Source of the DNA: Frateuria sp. Soil773
GTDB lineage: Bacteria; Pseudomonadota; Gammaproteobacteria; Xanthomonadales; Rhodanobacteraceae
Length of the DNA: 64,000 nt
Direction: 5' to 3'
Assembly: GCF_001428405.1 (NCBI RefSeq)
Contig: NZ_LMSL01000041.1
Coordinates: forward strand, 445,844 to 509,843
In this document: positions 8,624 to 17,029 of the stretch, piece by piece
Layout of the letters: each line of letters begins with the position of its first letter
Position numbering within the stretch: position 1 is the stretch's first letter
Position numbers and translations under genes: made by a program
The notes under the pieces: generated by a model
Told to the model about the DNA's origin: nothing
The model's input: only the letters and a program-made list of their open reading frames with translations
The model's database searches: none

Positions 8624-10310
8624 CCCGCACGCCTCGCTTCCGGTCGCTCCCGCGCGGAGCGACACGGGCGCCCGTCCCCTCGGCCACGGGCGCGACGCGC
8701 AAGGCATCCTGCAGCAGCAGCGTGGCGCGCGTCCCCCCGGCGAAATCGCGCAGGTACGCCTTGCCGCCGTAGATCTGTGCGCGATCGGAGATCGGCGCGA
8801 TCTCCAGGCCGCTGGCGCCCAGCAGCGACATCACCTGCTGCCACGCATCCGAATCGGGCTGCATCGGGCTGCTGGCCGGATCGGGATGCTTCGTGCCGAC
8901 CAGCCGCATGACTACCCAGCGCCGTCCGTCGCGGCTGCCGCTGCGGAGCTGGAGCCGCACGTGCCCGACGGGATGGCCGGTCAGCAGAAGCACCAGCATT
9001 TCGCACGCCAGCCGGTAGAGCGCCATCTGGACGTCGGCCGCGAACTGGTCCAGCCCGCCTCCCGCGAGGCGGCAGCGATAGCTCGCGCCCGCCATCGCGA
9101 TCGCGCGCGCGAACGAGCCGTCCTCGAAGGTGGCGGACAGGCCGCGCTCCAGCACCGCGCGCGGATAGAGCGCCTTCGCCAGGCGATGCATCTCGTGCTG
9201 GGTGACCGCGGCGCGGCGGAAATACGCGCGCTCCTCGCTCGCCGAAAGGCTGTGCCGCAGGCGTTCGAGCAGGCGCCCCTGATGCTCGCTTACCGACTGG
9301 CCGATGTGCTCGAGCGTCTCGGCGAAATGCCGCAGGCGCATCTCTTCCAGATAAAGGCTCTGCTGCGCCTGCCGCAATCCGAACGAAGCGGTGTCGGCGC
9401 CCTTTCCCTGCGTCGCGCGGACGGCCTTCTCCTGCGCGATGCGCGCGCCGAAGATGAGCAGGGTGGAGATCACGAACGCGATGAGCGCCTGGGCCTGGAT
9501 CACCGCCGGGTCGCGGGCCGTGGTCGAGGTGATCGCCACCGCCACGCTCGCCAGCATGCCGCCGAAGGCCGCACCCTGCCATCCGTGCCGCAGCGCCAGC
9601 CACGCGACCGGCAGGAACATCAGGATGCGGCAGATCTGCATGGTGTCGAAATCGTCCGTGGACGCCAGCCACGTCAGCACGGCCAGCGAAGGCACCAGCC
9701 CGATCGCGCAGTCCCGGGCGAGCGCGCTGCCGCGAACCGCCGGCCACGCCGGTTCGTGCAGGCGTTCGGCGAGCCACAGCCGCAGGGCCAGGGCCGCCGG
9801 CGCCAGCGTGAGCGCGCCGAGGTAGTTGCCGAGGAAATAGACGAACACGACCTGCACCGTGACCGCCGGCGGCAATGCCCCGCCGGGCAGGTGCACGAGC
9901 GACAGCGCCGCGGAATTCCGGATTGCCGTGATCGCGGCAAAAGCCAGGGCGGACAGGAGCACCGCGGCCATGCTGGCCTGGCTGCCGCCGTCGAACAGGC
10001 CGCCGCGCCGCCGGAACCAGGCCACTACCGGCGCGCACAGCACGATCGGCGGAATCGCGGCGATGCTCGCCCAGCCGGCGCCGAACTGGTCGTAGCAGGA
10101 CCAGACCTCGTGTCCCACCGGGATGGCCTCGCCGAGGATCAGCGCCGGCCAATAGCGATATGGCATTAGCAGGAGGCACGCCAGCCGCAGGCCGGCAGGC
10201 AGGTTCCAGTTCGAGACCGACACGCTCCGGAGCAACGCGTAGCACACCGCATAGGCGGCTACGATGGCCAGATGGCGCCACCAGGCATGTCGTCCGGTTC
10301 CCTGCCCCAT
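8595..10310 (-). CDS. MASE1-domain membrane protein with degenerate histidine-kinase C-terminus
   Basis: 571 residues. The first ~270 form a MASE1-type integral membrane sensor with about eight spans (WNLPAGLRLACLLLMPYRYWPALILGE is characteristic). After a helical linker comes a module resembling NarX-type kinases: HEMHRLAKALYPRAVLERGL recalls the dimerisation helix and its LxPxxL turn, and ALYRLACEMLVLL sits where the ATPase N-box should be. The N-box asparagine is absent, and no G1/G2 glycine boxes are visible, so ATP binding is doubtful. The ATG at 10310 has AGGGGA 9 nt upstream, preferred over a longer start at 10406. No response regulator is adjacent. Confidence 0.8.
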   Translation of the reverse strand: MGQGTGRHAWWRHLAIVAAYAVCYALLRSVSVSNWNLPAGLRLACLLLMPYRYWPALILGEAIPVGHEVWSCYDQFGAGWASIAAIPPIVLCAPVVAWFRRRGGLFDGGSQASMAAVLLSALAFAAITAIRNSAALSLVHLPGGALPPAVTVQVVFVYFLGNYLGALTLAPAALALRLWLAERLHEPAWPAVRGSALARDCAIGLVPSLAVLTWLASTDDFDTMQICRILMFLPVAWLALRHGWQGAAFGGMLASVAVAITSTTARDPAVIQAQALIAFVISTLLIFGARIAQEKAVRATQGKGADTASFGLRQAQQSLYLEEMRLRHFAETLEHIGQSVSEHQGRLLERLRHSLSASEERAYFRRAAVTQHEMHRLAKALYPRAVLERGLSATFEDGSFARAIAMAGASYRCRLAGGGLDQFAADVQMALYRLACEMLVLLLTGHPVGHVRLQLRSGSRDGRRWVVMRLVGTKHPDPASSPMQPDSDAWQQVMSLLGASGLEIAPISDRAQIYGGKAYLRDFAGGTRATLLLQDALRVAPVAEGTGARVAPRGSDRKRGVRVSSGVSCTR

Positions 10311-10557
10311 ACCTTCCTTCCCCTTCGTTGCCGTTGCTCCCCGCAACCCGATTGCCGCCGAGCACTGACGTGCCGGCCACGGACGGCCTCCTGCCGCCCG
10401 TGGCACTGCAACATGATCGGACGGAACGGGTATTTTCCGCTACATCACTTTTGGAAGGGCGCGCGCCGGAACGTCAAGGAAACGTGATTTTCATCACGAT
10501 TTCATCGTTTTGCGGCCTTCTTGCGGCCAGCCGGCAGAACTTTGCGCCGGGGCGTCT

Positions 10558-11427
10558 TCATTCCGCCGCGGCGGCGGCCGGTGCGTCGTCCCGCGCCAGC
10601 GCGCGGCAGAGTTCCGCCGTCGCCTCGTCGACCGGGAAGCAGCACTCGATGTGCAGCTCGTCGACGGTCACGTCGCGCGGCGTTCCGAAGGTGGTGATGG
10701 TCGAGAAGAAACGCAGTTCGCGCTCGCCTCGCCGAAGCACGGTGGTCAGCAGCGGCGAAGGCGCCGCTTCCAGTTCGCGCATGCGCCAGTGCGCCGGCAC
10801 GCCGGGATAGCCGAGCACCTCGTCGAGCAGGGCGCGCGCGCCGGCATCGGCCGGGTCCGCCGCGACCGCCTGGTGGAGATGGCGCAGCAGGTCGCTGGCG
10901 ACTTCCTCCCAGTTCGCCACCGCCATGCGCAGGTCCTCCGGATCGAAGAACTGCCGCAGCATGTTGGCGTGCCTGGCGGGACGACCGTCCATGACGAAGC
11001 GGTTCACCCGCATCGCGGCGCGGTTCGCCATCAGCACGTCCCAATGCCGGTTGAGCAGGAAGGCCGGGTACGGCTCCTGCTGGACGAGGATGAATTCGAT
11101 CGCGCGCCGCACCTGCGCCAGCTCCGGCGTAGCGAGTGGCGTCTCGGCATAGCCCGGCGCGAAGCCGGCGGCCGCCAGCAGCGCATTGCGCTGGCGCAGC
11201 GGCATTCCCAGCGCGTCGGCGAGCCGCACCACCATCTCGCGGCTCGGCTGCGCCTTGCCCGTCTCGATGCAGCTCAGGTGCCGCGCCGAGGTGCCCGCAT
11301 CGAGCGCGAGCGCGAGCTGGCTCAGCCGCCGCGCCGCGCGCCATTCGCGCAGCAGGTTGCCCAGCCGGCCGGCCGGCACGGGCCGTGGCGGATGCGTGTC
11401 GATGCTGTCCAAGCGCGGTCGCCCCAT
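10558..11427 (-). CDS. XRE-family regulator with MmyB-like ligand-binding domain
   Basis: 289 residues. The N-terminal helix-turn-helix (about residues 20-75) contains LREWRAARRLSQLALALDAGTSARHLSCIETGKAQPS. The remainder matches the MmyB-like domain: EPYPAFLLNRHWDVLMANRAA and the C-terminal LRFFSTITTFGTPRDVTVDELHIECCFP are the usual blocks, and this domain is thought to bind fatty-acid-like ligands. It is divergent from an alpha/beta-fold gene whose promoter region holds two dyads. Regulators of this type commonly activate the gene beside them, so regulation of that neighbour is a reasonable inference. Confidence 0.92.
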   Translation of the reverse strand: MGRPRLDSIDTHPPRPVPAGRLGNLLREWRAARRLSQLALALDAGTSARHLSCIETGKAQPSREMVVRLADALGMPLRQRNALLAAAGFAPGYAETPLATPELAQVRRAIEFILVQQEPYPAFLLNRHWDVLMANRAAMRVNRFVMDGRPARHANMLRQFFDPEDLRMAVANWEEVASDLLRHLHQAVAADPADAGARALLDEVLGYPGVPAHWRMRELEAAPSPLLTTVLRRGERELRFFSTITTFGTPRDVTVDELHIECCFPVDEATAELCRALARDDAPAAAAAE

Positions 11428-11488
11428 GCAGGTTCCTGCACGGATGCTACGGCCAGCCGCCTGCGCAGGCCATGACTTCGCAGGTCAT
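11427..11488. promoter_or_regulatory. Candidate operator dyads between mmyB-like regulator and hydrolase
   Basis: TGCAGG-TT-CCTGCA (11427-11440) overlaps the regulator's start codon, and ATGAC-7-GTCAT (11472-11488) lies between the two divergent genes. Both are perfect inverted repeats. Their role as binding sites is inferred from location only. Confidence 0.4.
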
Positions 11489-11556
11489 TGAGCGCGGGCG
11501 ACGCGGCGCGAATCATGGCCGGGCAGCGGCAAGCGGCCGCCCCACGAGGACACCCC

Positions 11557-12534
11557 ATGCATCGCAGAGCATTCATCCAGCTGACGGCAGGCGTGCTGGC
11601 CGGCAGCCTGTTCGCCCGATACGCGGCGGCCGCGGGCAAGGCGGTCGCCGCGGCCACCGGCCCGCTGGACGCGGCGGCCTATCGCGCCCGTCGGCGGTTC
11701 GCGCCGACCCGGTTCGGCCGCATCGCCTACGTCGAGCGCGGCGCCGGCGATGCCGCGCTGTTCCTGCACGGCTTCCCGCTCAACGGCTTCCAGTGGCGCG
11801 GCGCGCTCGACCGCCTGTCCGCGCATCGCCGCTGCATCGCGCCGGACTTCATGGCGCTGGGCCATACGGAAGTGGCCGACGGCCAGAGCGTCGCGCCCGA
11901 CGCGCAGGTGGCGATGCTGGCGACCCTGCTGGACACCCTGGCGATCCGCAGCGTCGACCTCGTCGCCAGCGACAGCGGCGGCGCGGTGGCCCAGTTGTTC
12001 GTCGCGCGCCATCCCGGGCGCGTGCGCAGCCTGCTGCTCGCCAACTGCGACACGGCGATCGACAGCCCGCCGCCGGCCATGCGGCCGGTCATCGCGCTGT
12101 CCCATGCCGGCACCTTCGTCGACCGCTGGCTGGTGCCGTGGCTCGCCGACAAGGCGCTCGCCCGCTCGCGCGAGGGCATCGGCGGCATGTGCTACGCCGA
12201 CCCGGCGCATCCCACCGACGAGGCCATCGAGCAGTACTTCGCGCCCCTGGTCGCCTCGCCGCGGCGCAAGGCGCTGGTGCATGCGTATGCGATCGGGCTG
12301 GAACGCAATCCGCTGGTCGCCATTGAGCCAGCGCTCAAGCGCTCCACCGTGCCCACGCGCATCGTGTGGGGCATGGGCGACACGATCTTCTCGCCGGAGA
12401 ACGCCGACTACCTGGACCGCACCTTCGGCAATTCGCGCGGCGTGCGCCGGCTGGAAGGCAGCAAGCTGTTCTGGCCCGAGGAGCGCCCCGGGGTCATCGC
12501 CGAGGAGGCGCGCCGGTTGTGGGGCGTCGCCTGA
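11557..12534 (+). CDS. Exported alpha/beta-hydrolase-fold protein, haloalkane-dehalogenase-like
   Basis: 325 residues. The N-terminus (MHRRAFIQLTAGVLAGSLFA) resembles a Tat signal with twin arginines. The fold is alpha/beta hydrolase: HGFPLNGFQW supplies the oxyanion region (H71-G72), and LVASDSGGAVAQLF is the nucleophile elbow with Asp139 in the nucleophile position, as in dehalogenase-like members whose motif is usually GNDxGG. At the expected catalytic-histidine site the sequence reads GSKLFWPEERP with no histidine, so the mechanism is uncertain. ACGAGGA stands 8 nt before the ATG at 11557. It is divergent from the MmyB-like regulator. Confidence 0.85.
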   Translation: MHRRAFIQLTAGVLAGSLFARYAAAAGKAVAAATGPLDAAAYRARRRFAPTRFGRIAYVERGAGDAALFLHGFPLNGFQWRGALDRLSAHRRCIAPDFMALGHTEVADGQSVAPDAQVAMLATLLDTLAIRSVDLVASDSGGAVAQLFVARHPGRVRSLLLANCDTAIDSPPPAMRPVIALSHAGTFVDRWLVPWLADKALARSREGIGGMCYADPAHPTDEAIEQYFAPLVASPRRKALVHAYAIGLERNPLVAIEPALKRSTVPTRIVWGMGDTIFSPENADYLDRTFGNSRGVRRLEGSKLFWPEERPGVIAEEARRLWGVA

Positions 12535-12635
12535 GGCTTTTCACGGCGCGCGCGCCGCCGCGTCCGGTGGCGTGAGGCGTATGGCTGAAGCCTTCTGCGG
12601 GCCGCTTCAAGATCTTCGGGCTTCATCCATCGAAA

Positions 12636-12784
12636 CGTCATCCCTGCGAAGACAGCACAAAAGCGAGCTTGCGAGCGCCGAACAACCGAAGGCTGGCCCC
12701 GCAGGGGCGAACGTAGCGAGTCATCCAGCGATTAAATGCTTCAAGAACAGAGGCGCTGATCCCTGCTTTCGCAGGGATGACGGG
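12636..12784. repeat. Dispersed palindromic repeat, copy 4 (expanded)
   Basis: It opens CGTCATCCCTGCG and closes with the hairpin CCCTGCTTTCGCAGGG followed by ATGACGGG. The left hairpin is interrupted by about 80 nt of extra sequence containing CCGAAGGCTGG. It lies between the convergent hydrolase and NTF2-like genes and fills most of the 295-bp gap. Confidence 0.65.
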
Positions 12785-12829
12785 ATAGAACCCAAGATCC
12801 GGTCCGGCGGATGGATCTCGAGCAGGCGC

Positions 12830-13222
12830 TCAGGGATCGCCCACCGGCGTTCCCTGGTGGAACAGCACCTGCCAGTCGTCGCCGGTGCGGCGCCAGATCG
12901 TCGTACGCCGGCTCAGGCGTTCCTGCTGGCGCAGGGTGTAGGTGAGCAGGTAGGTGGACGGCCCCAGCTCGCGGCAATGGAAGTCGCATGTCTCCCACCC
13001 GGCCTCGGCCGGGTCGGCTTCGCGCTGCTCCAGCACGTCCAGCACGTATTGCCGGCCGTAGCGGCGGCCGGACGCGCCGACCTCCCAGAAATCGTCCGCC
13101 GTCATCCGCTCGAAATCCGCGCGCGTGCTGGCGAAGGCGGGGCGATGGAAGATCGGCTCGCGCCGGCTCAGCTCGTCCAGCACGGACGCCAGCCGCGGAT
13201 CGTTGACGAGGTCCGGCTCCAC
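12830..13222 (-). CDS. NTF2-like (DUF4440-type) protein
   Basis: 130 residues with the cone-shaped NTF2/DUF4440 pattern: an N-terminal helix (LASVLDELSRREPIFHR), ERMTADDFWEVGASGRRYGRQYVLDVL, and paired strands ending in RTTIWRRTGDDWQVLFHQGTPV. Members include small hydrolases and accessory domains, and the function here is not predictable. It starts with GTG at 13222, preceded by AGGAGCG at 5-6 nt. It is third in a probable dinG-VOC-NTF2 transcription unit, 73 nt after the VOC gene. Confidence 0.8.
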   Translation of the reverse strand: MEPDLVNDPRLASVLDELSRREPIFHRPAFASTRADFERMTADDFWEVGASGRRYGRQYVLDVLEQREADPAEAGWETCDFHCRELGPSTYLLTYTLRQQERLSRRTTIWRRTGDDWQVLFHQGTPVGDP

Positions 13223-13295
13223 GAACGCTCCTATGCCGCCGCACCGGCCTGGTGCCGCCGGCGCGGCGATGGAGCGTGCGACGGAGCGACGGCGC

Positions 13296-13664
13296 TCACG
13301 CCGGCGGCTGCCACAGCTCGATCCGCGTGCCTTCCGGGTCCATGATCCAGCCGAAGCGGCCGAACTCGCTTTCCTCCACGCGCTCGTCCACCGCCACGCC
13401 GTCGGCGCGCAACTGCGCCAGCAGGGCGTCGAGATCGTCGACGCGGAAGTTCACCATGTACGGCTGCGTGCTCGGCGCGAAGTAGCCGGTGTCGGCGGCG
13501 AACGGCGACCACAGCGTATAGCCGGCACGCGACGCGTCCTCCGCGAAGCGCGCCCCGCCCCAGTCGTCCACGTCGAGCCCGAGATGCTTCGCGTACCACG
13601 CGCCGAGCGCCGCGGGGTCGCGGGCCTTGAAGAAGATGCCACCCAGTCCGGTCACTCTTGCCAT
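13296..13664 (-). CDS. VOC-family (glyoxalase/bleomycin-resistance fold) protein
   Basis: 122 residues of the vicinal-oxygen-chelate fold with two beta-alpha-beta-beta-beta modules: TGLGGIFFKARDPAALGAWYAKHLGLDVD at the N-terminus, then YMVNFRVDDLDALLAQLRADGVAVDERVEESEFGRFGWIMDPEGTRIELWQPP. The C-terminal metal-site glutamate in RIELWQ is conserved. Single-fold VOC proteins usually act as dimers, and the substrate is unknown. The ATG at 13664 lies 2 nt after the dinG stop codon, so it is co-transcribed and probably translationally coupled. Confidence 0.9.
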   Translation of the reverse strand: MARVTGLGGIFFKARDPAALGAWYAKHLGLDVDDWGGARFAEDASRAGYTLWSPFAADTGYFAPSTQPYMVNFRVDDLDALLAQLRADGVAVDERVEESEFGRFGWIMDPEGTRIELWQPPA

Positions 13665-13666
13665 CG

Positions 13667-15616
13667 CTACTCTCCCGCGGCGGCGATGCGCGGCGTCGCC
13701 GCGTCGCCAAAGAAGGCCCGCACCTCGGCCGGTTCGCGCGTACGCGGCATCGGCGGCAGGCTGGCGAGGAACAGCTTGCCATAACCCTTCGTGGTCAGGC
13801 GCGGGTCGCACAGCACCAGCACGCCGCGGTCGTGCACGTCGCGGATCAGGCGGCCGGCGCCCTGCTTCAGCGCGATCGCCGCGCTCGGCACCTGCCAGCC
13901 CATGAACGGGTTGATGCCCGACTGCTCCAGCGCGTCCAGCCGCGCCTGCAGCACCGGGTCGTCCGGCGCGGCGAACGGCAGCTTGTCGATCACCACCACC
14001 GACAACGCCTCGCCGGCCACGTCGACGCCTTCCCAGAAACTCGCCGCGCCCAGCAGCACGCCGTGGCCGGAATGGCGGAACTCCTCCAGCAGCCGGTGCC
14101 GCGGCGCACTGCCCTGCACGAACAGCGGCCACGGCACGCGGTCGGCCAGCAGCTCGGCGGCGCGGCGCAGCGCGCGGTGCGAGGTGAACAGCAGGAAGGC
14201 GCGCCCGTTCGACGCCTGCAGCACCGGCAGCACCGCATCGAGCACGCGGTCGGTGTAGTCGCGCGCGGCCGGGTCGGGCAGGCCCTGCGGCAGGTAGCAC
14301 AGCGCCTGGCGGGCGTAGTCGAACGGGCTGTCCAGGCTCAGCGTCTGCGGGTCGTCCAGCCCGAGCTGGCGCGCGAAGTGGTCGAACCGGCCGGCCACCG
14401 ACAGCGTCGCCGAGGCATGGATCCACGCCGCCTGGGTGCGCTCGCGCATCGCGCGCAGCGGTGCGGCCAGGTCCAGCGGCGTGGCGTACAGCGCGAAGCC
14501 GCGCGGGAACAGTTCGTACCAGCGCACGTCCTGCTCGGACGATTGTTCGGCGATCCGTTCGAGCCGCTCGCACAACTGCGCTGCGCGCTCGTATACGTTG
14601 GCGAAGCCGCGCGAGCGCTCGGCCTGCGAGGCGAGCAGGTCGGTCAGCGCGGCCAGCAGCTCGCCCAGCCCGTGCAGGCCCTCGCGCACCGCCGCGACGC
14701 CTTCGAGCTGGTGGAACGGGCCACGCGGCGGCAGCGGGTCCATCGCCAGGCGCAACTGGCGCACGGCGTCGTGCAGCGCCTCCACCGGCTCCAGCAGCAG
14801 GCCGGCCGCGCCGGTGACGCCGCCGCACTCGCGCAGCGCGTCCTGCGCCAGGTCGCCAAGCTGGCGCGCGCTGACGCTCTGCGAGAAGAACTGGCCGGCC
14901 AGCTCGGGAATCTGGTGCGCCTCGTCCAGGATGAAAGCCTGCGCGCCCGGCAGGAGTTCGCCGAAACCTTCCTGCTTCAGCGCGAGATCGGCGAACAGCA
15001 GGTGATGATTGACCACCACCAGGTCCGCCTCCTGCGCCTCTCGGCGCGCCTTCACCACGTGGCAGTCCTCGAAGAACGGGCACTCCGCGCCGAGGCAGTT
15101 CTCAGCGGTCGAGGTGACCCGCGGCCACAGCGGCGACTCCTCCGGCACCTCGGCCAGCTCCATCCGGTCGCCGCGCCGCGTGCGCGCCGACCAGGCGCGG
15201 ATCGCGGCAAGCTGCGACGCCTGCGCGCGGTCGAAGCTGGCGCCCTCGCGCACGGTCTGGTCGAGCCGGTACAAGCACAGGTAGTTCGCGCGCCCTTTCA
15301 GCAGTGCCGTCTTCAGCCGCGCGCCGAGCACCGAATGCACCTTCGGAAGGTCGCGGAAATACAACTGGTCCTGCAGCGCCTTGGTGCCGGTGGAGACGAT
15401 CACCCGCTCGCCCGAGAGCAGCGCCGGCACCAGGTAGGCGTAGGTCTTGCCGGTGCCGGTGCCGGCCTCGGCGATCAGCGTCTCGCGCTCGGCGATGGCG
15501 TGCTGCACGGCCCGCGCCATCGCCTGCTGCGCCTCGCGCGGCGCGAAGTTCGGCAGCTCGCGGGCGAACGGGCCATCGGCGCCGAGCAGCGCGGCAACGT
15601 CATCGGGATCGGTCAT
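13667..15616 (-). CDS. DinG/YoaA-family ATP-dependent DNA helicase
   Basis: A 649-residue XPD-like superfamily 2 helicase, close in length to E. coli YoaA. Walker A is AGTGTGKT (residues 51-58). Four cysteines that would hold a 4Fe-4S cluster are C114, C174, C179 and C185. The DEAH box is in LDEAHQIPELAG, and ASFWEGVDVAGEALSVVVIDKLPF is helicase motif V. The C-terminal QGAGRLIRDVHDRGVLVLCDPR carries the motif VI arginines. Such proteins unwind 5'-tailed and blocked replication structures. It heads a three-gene unit with the VOC and NTF2-like genes. Whether dinG or yoaA is the better name is unclear, so no symbol is given. Confidence 0.93.
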   Translation of the reverse strand: MTDPDDVAALLGADGPFARELPNFAPREAQQAMARAVQHAIAERETLIAEAGTGTGKTYAYLVPALLSGERVIVSTGTKALQDQLYFRDLPKVHSVLGARLKTALLKGRANYLCLYRLDQTVREGASFDRAQASQLAAIRAWSARTRRGDRMELAEVPEESPLWPRVTSTAENCLGAECPFFEDCHVVKARREAQEADLVVVNHHLLFADLALKQEGFGELLPGAQAFILDEAHQIPELAGQFFSQSVSARQLGDLAQDALRECGGVTGAAGLLLEPVEALHDAVRQLRLAMDPLPPRGPFHQLEGVAAVREGLHGLGELLAALTDLLASQAERSRGFANVYERAAQLCERLERIAEQSSEQDVRWYELFPRGFALYATPLDLAAPLRAMRERTQAAWIHASATLSVAGRFDHFARQLGLDDPQTLSLDSPFDYARQALCYLPQGLPDPAARDYTDRVLDAVLPVLQASNGRAFLLFTSHRALRRAAELLADRVPWPLFVQGSAPRHRLLEEFRHSGHGVLLGAASFWEGVDVAGEALSVVVIDKLPFAAPDDPVLQARLDALEQSGINPFMGWQVPSAAIALKQGAGRLIRDVHDRGVLVLCDPRLTTKGYGKLFLASLPPMPRTREPAEVRAFFGDAATPRIAAAGE

Positions 15617-15702
15617 CGCGCAAGTATGGCCGAGTGGGTGCGCGCGACAAACCCGCCGCCGCGCGGATGCCGCAGAATGGCCTCCCCCGGCAGGAGCCGC
15701 AC

Positions 15703-15953
15703 ATGAGCGAAACCACGGTCAGCGACTGGTAATGTGCCGCCGGCCGGCCCGACGTCTATCCCGAAATGCCGGTCACGCTGCAGGGCTGGGGCGACGCCAT
15801 CGGCGCCGTCGAGTGGATCATTACCCGCGCCACGCATCGACTGGACGGCAACGGCGGCTACACCACCGTGCTGGAACTGGAAACAAGGCCACCGCCGCCG
15901 ACCATCCGGCCAGGGACGACGACGGCAACGACGACGACGAGGCCAACGCGTGA
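15703..15953 (+). pseudogene. Remnant of phage late control gene D (tail protein) C-terminus
   Basis: The reading MPVTLQGWGDAIGAVEWIITRATHRLDGNGGYTTVLELE matches the C-terminal block of phage late-control D proteins, where a W..T...H.LDGNGGYTT.LELE pattern is typical. The frame is broken twice: an in-frame TAA at 15730 after MSETTVSDW, and a shift near 15885. After the shift, the tail continues as GNKATAADHPARDDDG...EANA to a stop at 15951-15953. The upstream body of the gene (about 300 residues) is missing. It is a decayed prophage fragment next to dinG. Confidence 0.6.
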
Positions 15954-16109
15954 CGCAACCGCCAGAACCTCCAACGCGGCCCGCCACGGCCCGCCGGCCG
16001 CGCGGCCCATACGTGACCGACCACACCTGTGCGCGTGCCCCATTCGCTATTGGATCAGGTGCGCGCCCTGCTCGCCGACCACCAGCGGCAGACGCAGGCG
16101 CCGCGGTAG
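15954..16109 (+). pseudogene. Possible second decayed phage-associated short gene
   Basis: Directly after the D-gene remnant, a frame starting at about 15952 reads TQPPEPPTRPATARRPRGPYVTDH. After a one-base shift another continues as RVPHSLLDQVRALLADHQRQTQAPR to a TAG at 16107-16109. The second part has normal-looking helix composition. This looks like a short gene of about 50 residues with one frameshift. No family is recognised and the interpretation is tentative. Confidence 0.3.
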
Positions 16110-16316
16110 TCAGCGCGGGTCGACGCCCTGTCGCTCGCGCAGTTGCCGGCGCAACCGCCGGTTGTCGAGGATCAGGCTGGCCAGCACGATCACCAGCAGC
16201 ACCAGCGTAGCCCACTCGACGCCGAGGTAATGCCAGAACGCCCACGCCAGCGCGCTCACCACCAGGGCGGCGGCCAGCAGCAGCGCCTCGTCTTTCCGGT
16301 TCGGTGCCTTGTTCAT
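16110..16316 (-). CDS. Small two-helix membrane protein
   Basis: 68 residues: a charged N-terminus (MNKAPNRKDE), two adjacent hydrophobic segments at about residues 11-30 and 33-50, and a strongly basic tail (DNRRLRRQLRERQGVDPR). Size and topology resemble phage holins or small immunity-type membrane proteins, but no family is recognised. Its ATG overlaps the stop of the upstream gene (ATGA at 16313-16316), so the two are translationally coupled. It sits beside a phage tail-gene relic, which suggests accessory origin. Confidence 0.65.
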   Translation of the reverse strand: MNKAPNRKDEALLLAAALVVSALAWAFWHYLGVEWATLVLLVIVLASLILDNRRLRRQLRERQGVDPR

Positions 16317-16660
16317 GCCTGCAACCGCATGCGTGCCGCGTACGAGCGTCGGGAAGGATGCCCCGGCGTGTAGACCTCCGGGTGCACCTGGAAATGCCGC
16401 ACCAGCCAGGGCGCGCCGGGATAGTGCTGGCGGGCGTAGCTGATCGCATCGAGCATGCTGCTGCCGCAGGACAGGTATCGCCCGGTGGCCACGGCCGCGC
16501 TGCCGACCACGCCGCCGGTGTACCAGGCCGCGCCGCCGGCGCCGACCACCATCAGGATTTCGCTGGTCTTGCCTGCAAAGGCCAGTTCGCGCACCGTCAC
16601 GAGCGGCCCGAACTCCTCGATCACGCCGACGATGCCGCCCGTGGTGGTGGCACTCGTCAT
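16313..16660 (-). CDS. Small membrane-associated protein, partner of the 68-residue gene
   Basis: 115 residues from the ATG at 16660. After a polar start (MTSATTTGGIVGVIEEFG) there is a glycine/alanine-rich hydrophobic stretch (about residues 36-60, SEILMVVGAGGAAWYTGGVVGSAAVATG) that would span the membrane. A hydrophilic C-terminal half follows with two distinctive patches, SMLDAISYARQHYPGAPWLV and EVYTPGHPSRRSYAARM. No known family is evident. An upstream extension of the frame beyond 16660 looks non-coding. It is coupled to the downstream small membrane gene by a 4-nt overlap. Confidence 0.6.
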   Translation of the reverse strand: MTSATTTGGIVGVIEEFGPLVTVRELAFAGKTSEILMVVGAGGAAWYTGGVVGSAAVATGRYLSCGSSMLDAISYARQHYPGAPWLVRHFQVHPEVYTPGHPSRRSYAARMRLQA

Positions 16661-17029
16661 CAGCCTTGCGTAAAGCGTTTGCGGCACCGCGAGCCCAGCC
16701 CGTCCATGTTCTCCCTGGAGTACGCGCCCCAGTTCGATTGGTCCGGGCAACGTTCCATGACATGCGCTCCTTGCGTTGTAGTGGCCCGATGCTACGGCAC
16801 CTACGCGGTGGACGGCGTGGCGTGGCGCCCAATTACAGCCGAGCATTGAAAAGGATCGCGCGTCGGTTCCACTGGACCCCGAAGTTGGCCAAAGGGCCTG
16901 GCACCTGTCGGTTCGTGCCTGATTGCGCGATGAAGGCAGCATGCCGCATGTAGCGGCGCGGCGCTGTAGGGGAATGCCACCTGCGTAGGAGTGCCGCGGC
17001 GGCGGCCGACGCGTCCTGTCAGCCGGCCG
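16661..17029. other. Gene-free stretch of 0.37 kb
   Basis: I see no supported gene here. It contains the presumed promoter region of the two-gene membrane module on the minus strand and degraded sequence leading into the DUF4166 remnant. No repeat of the dispersed family is present. Confidence 0.4.
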
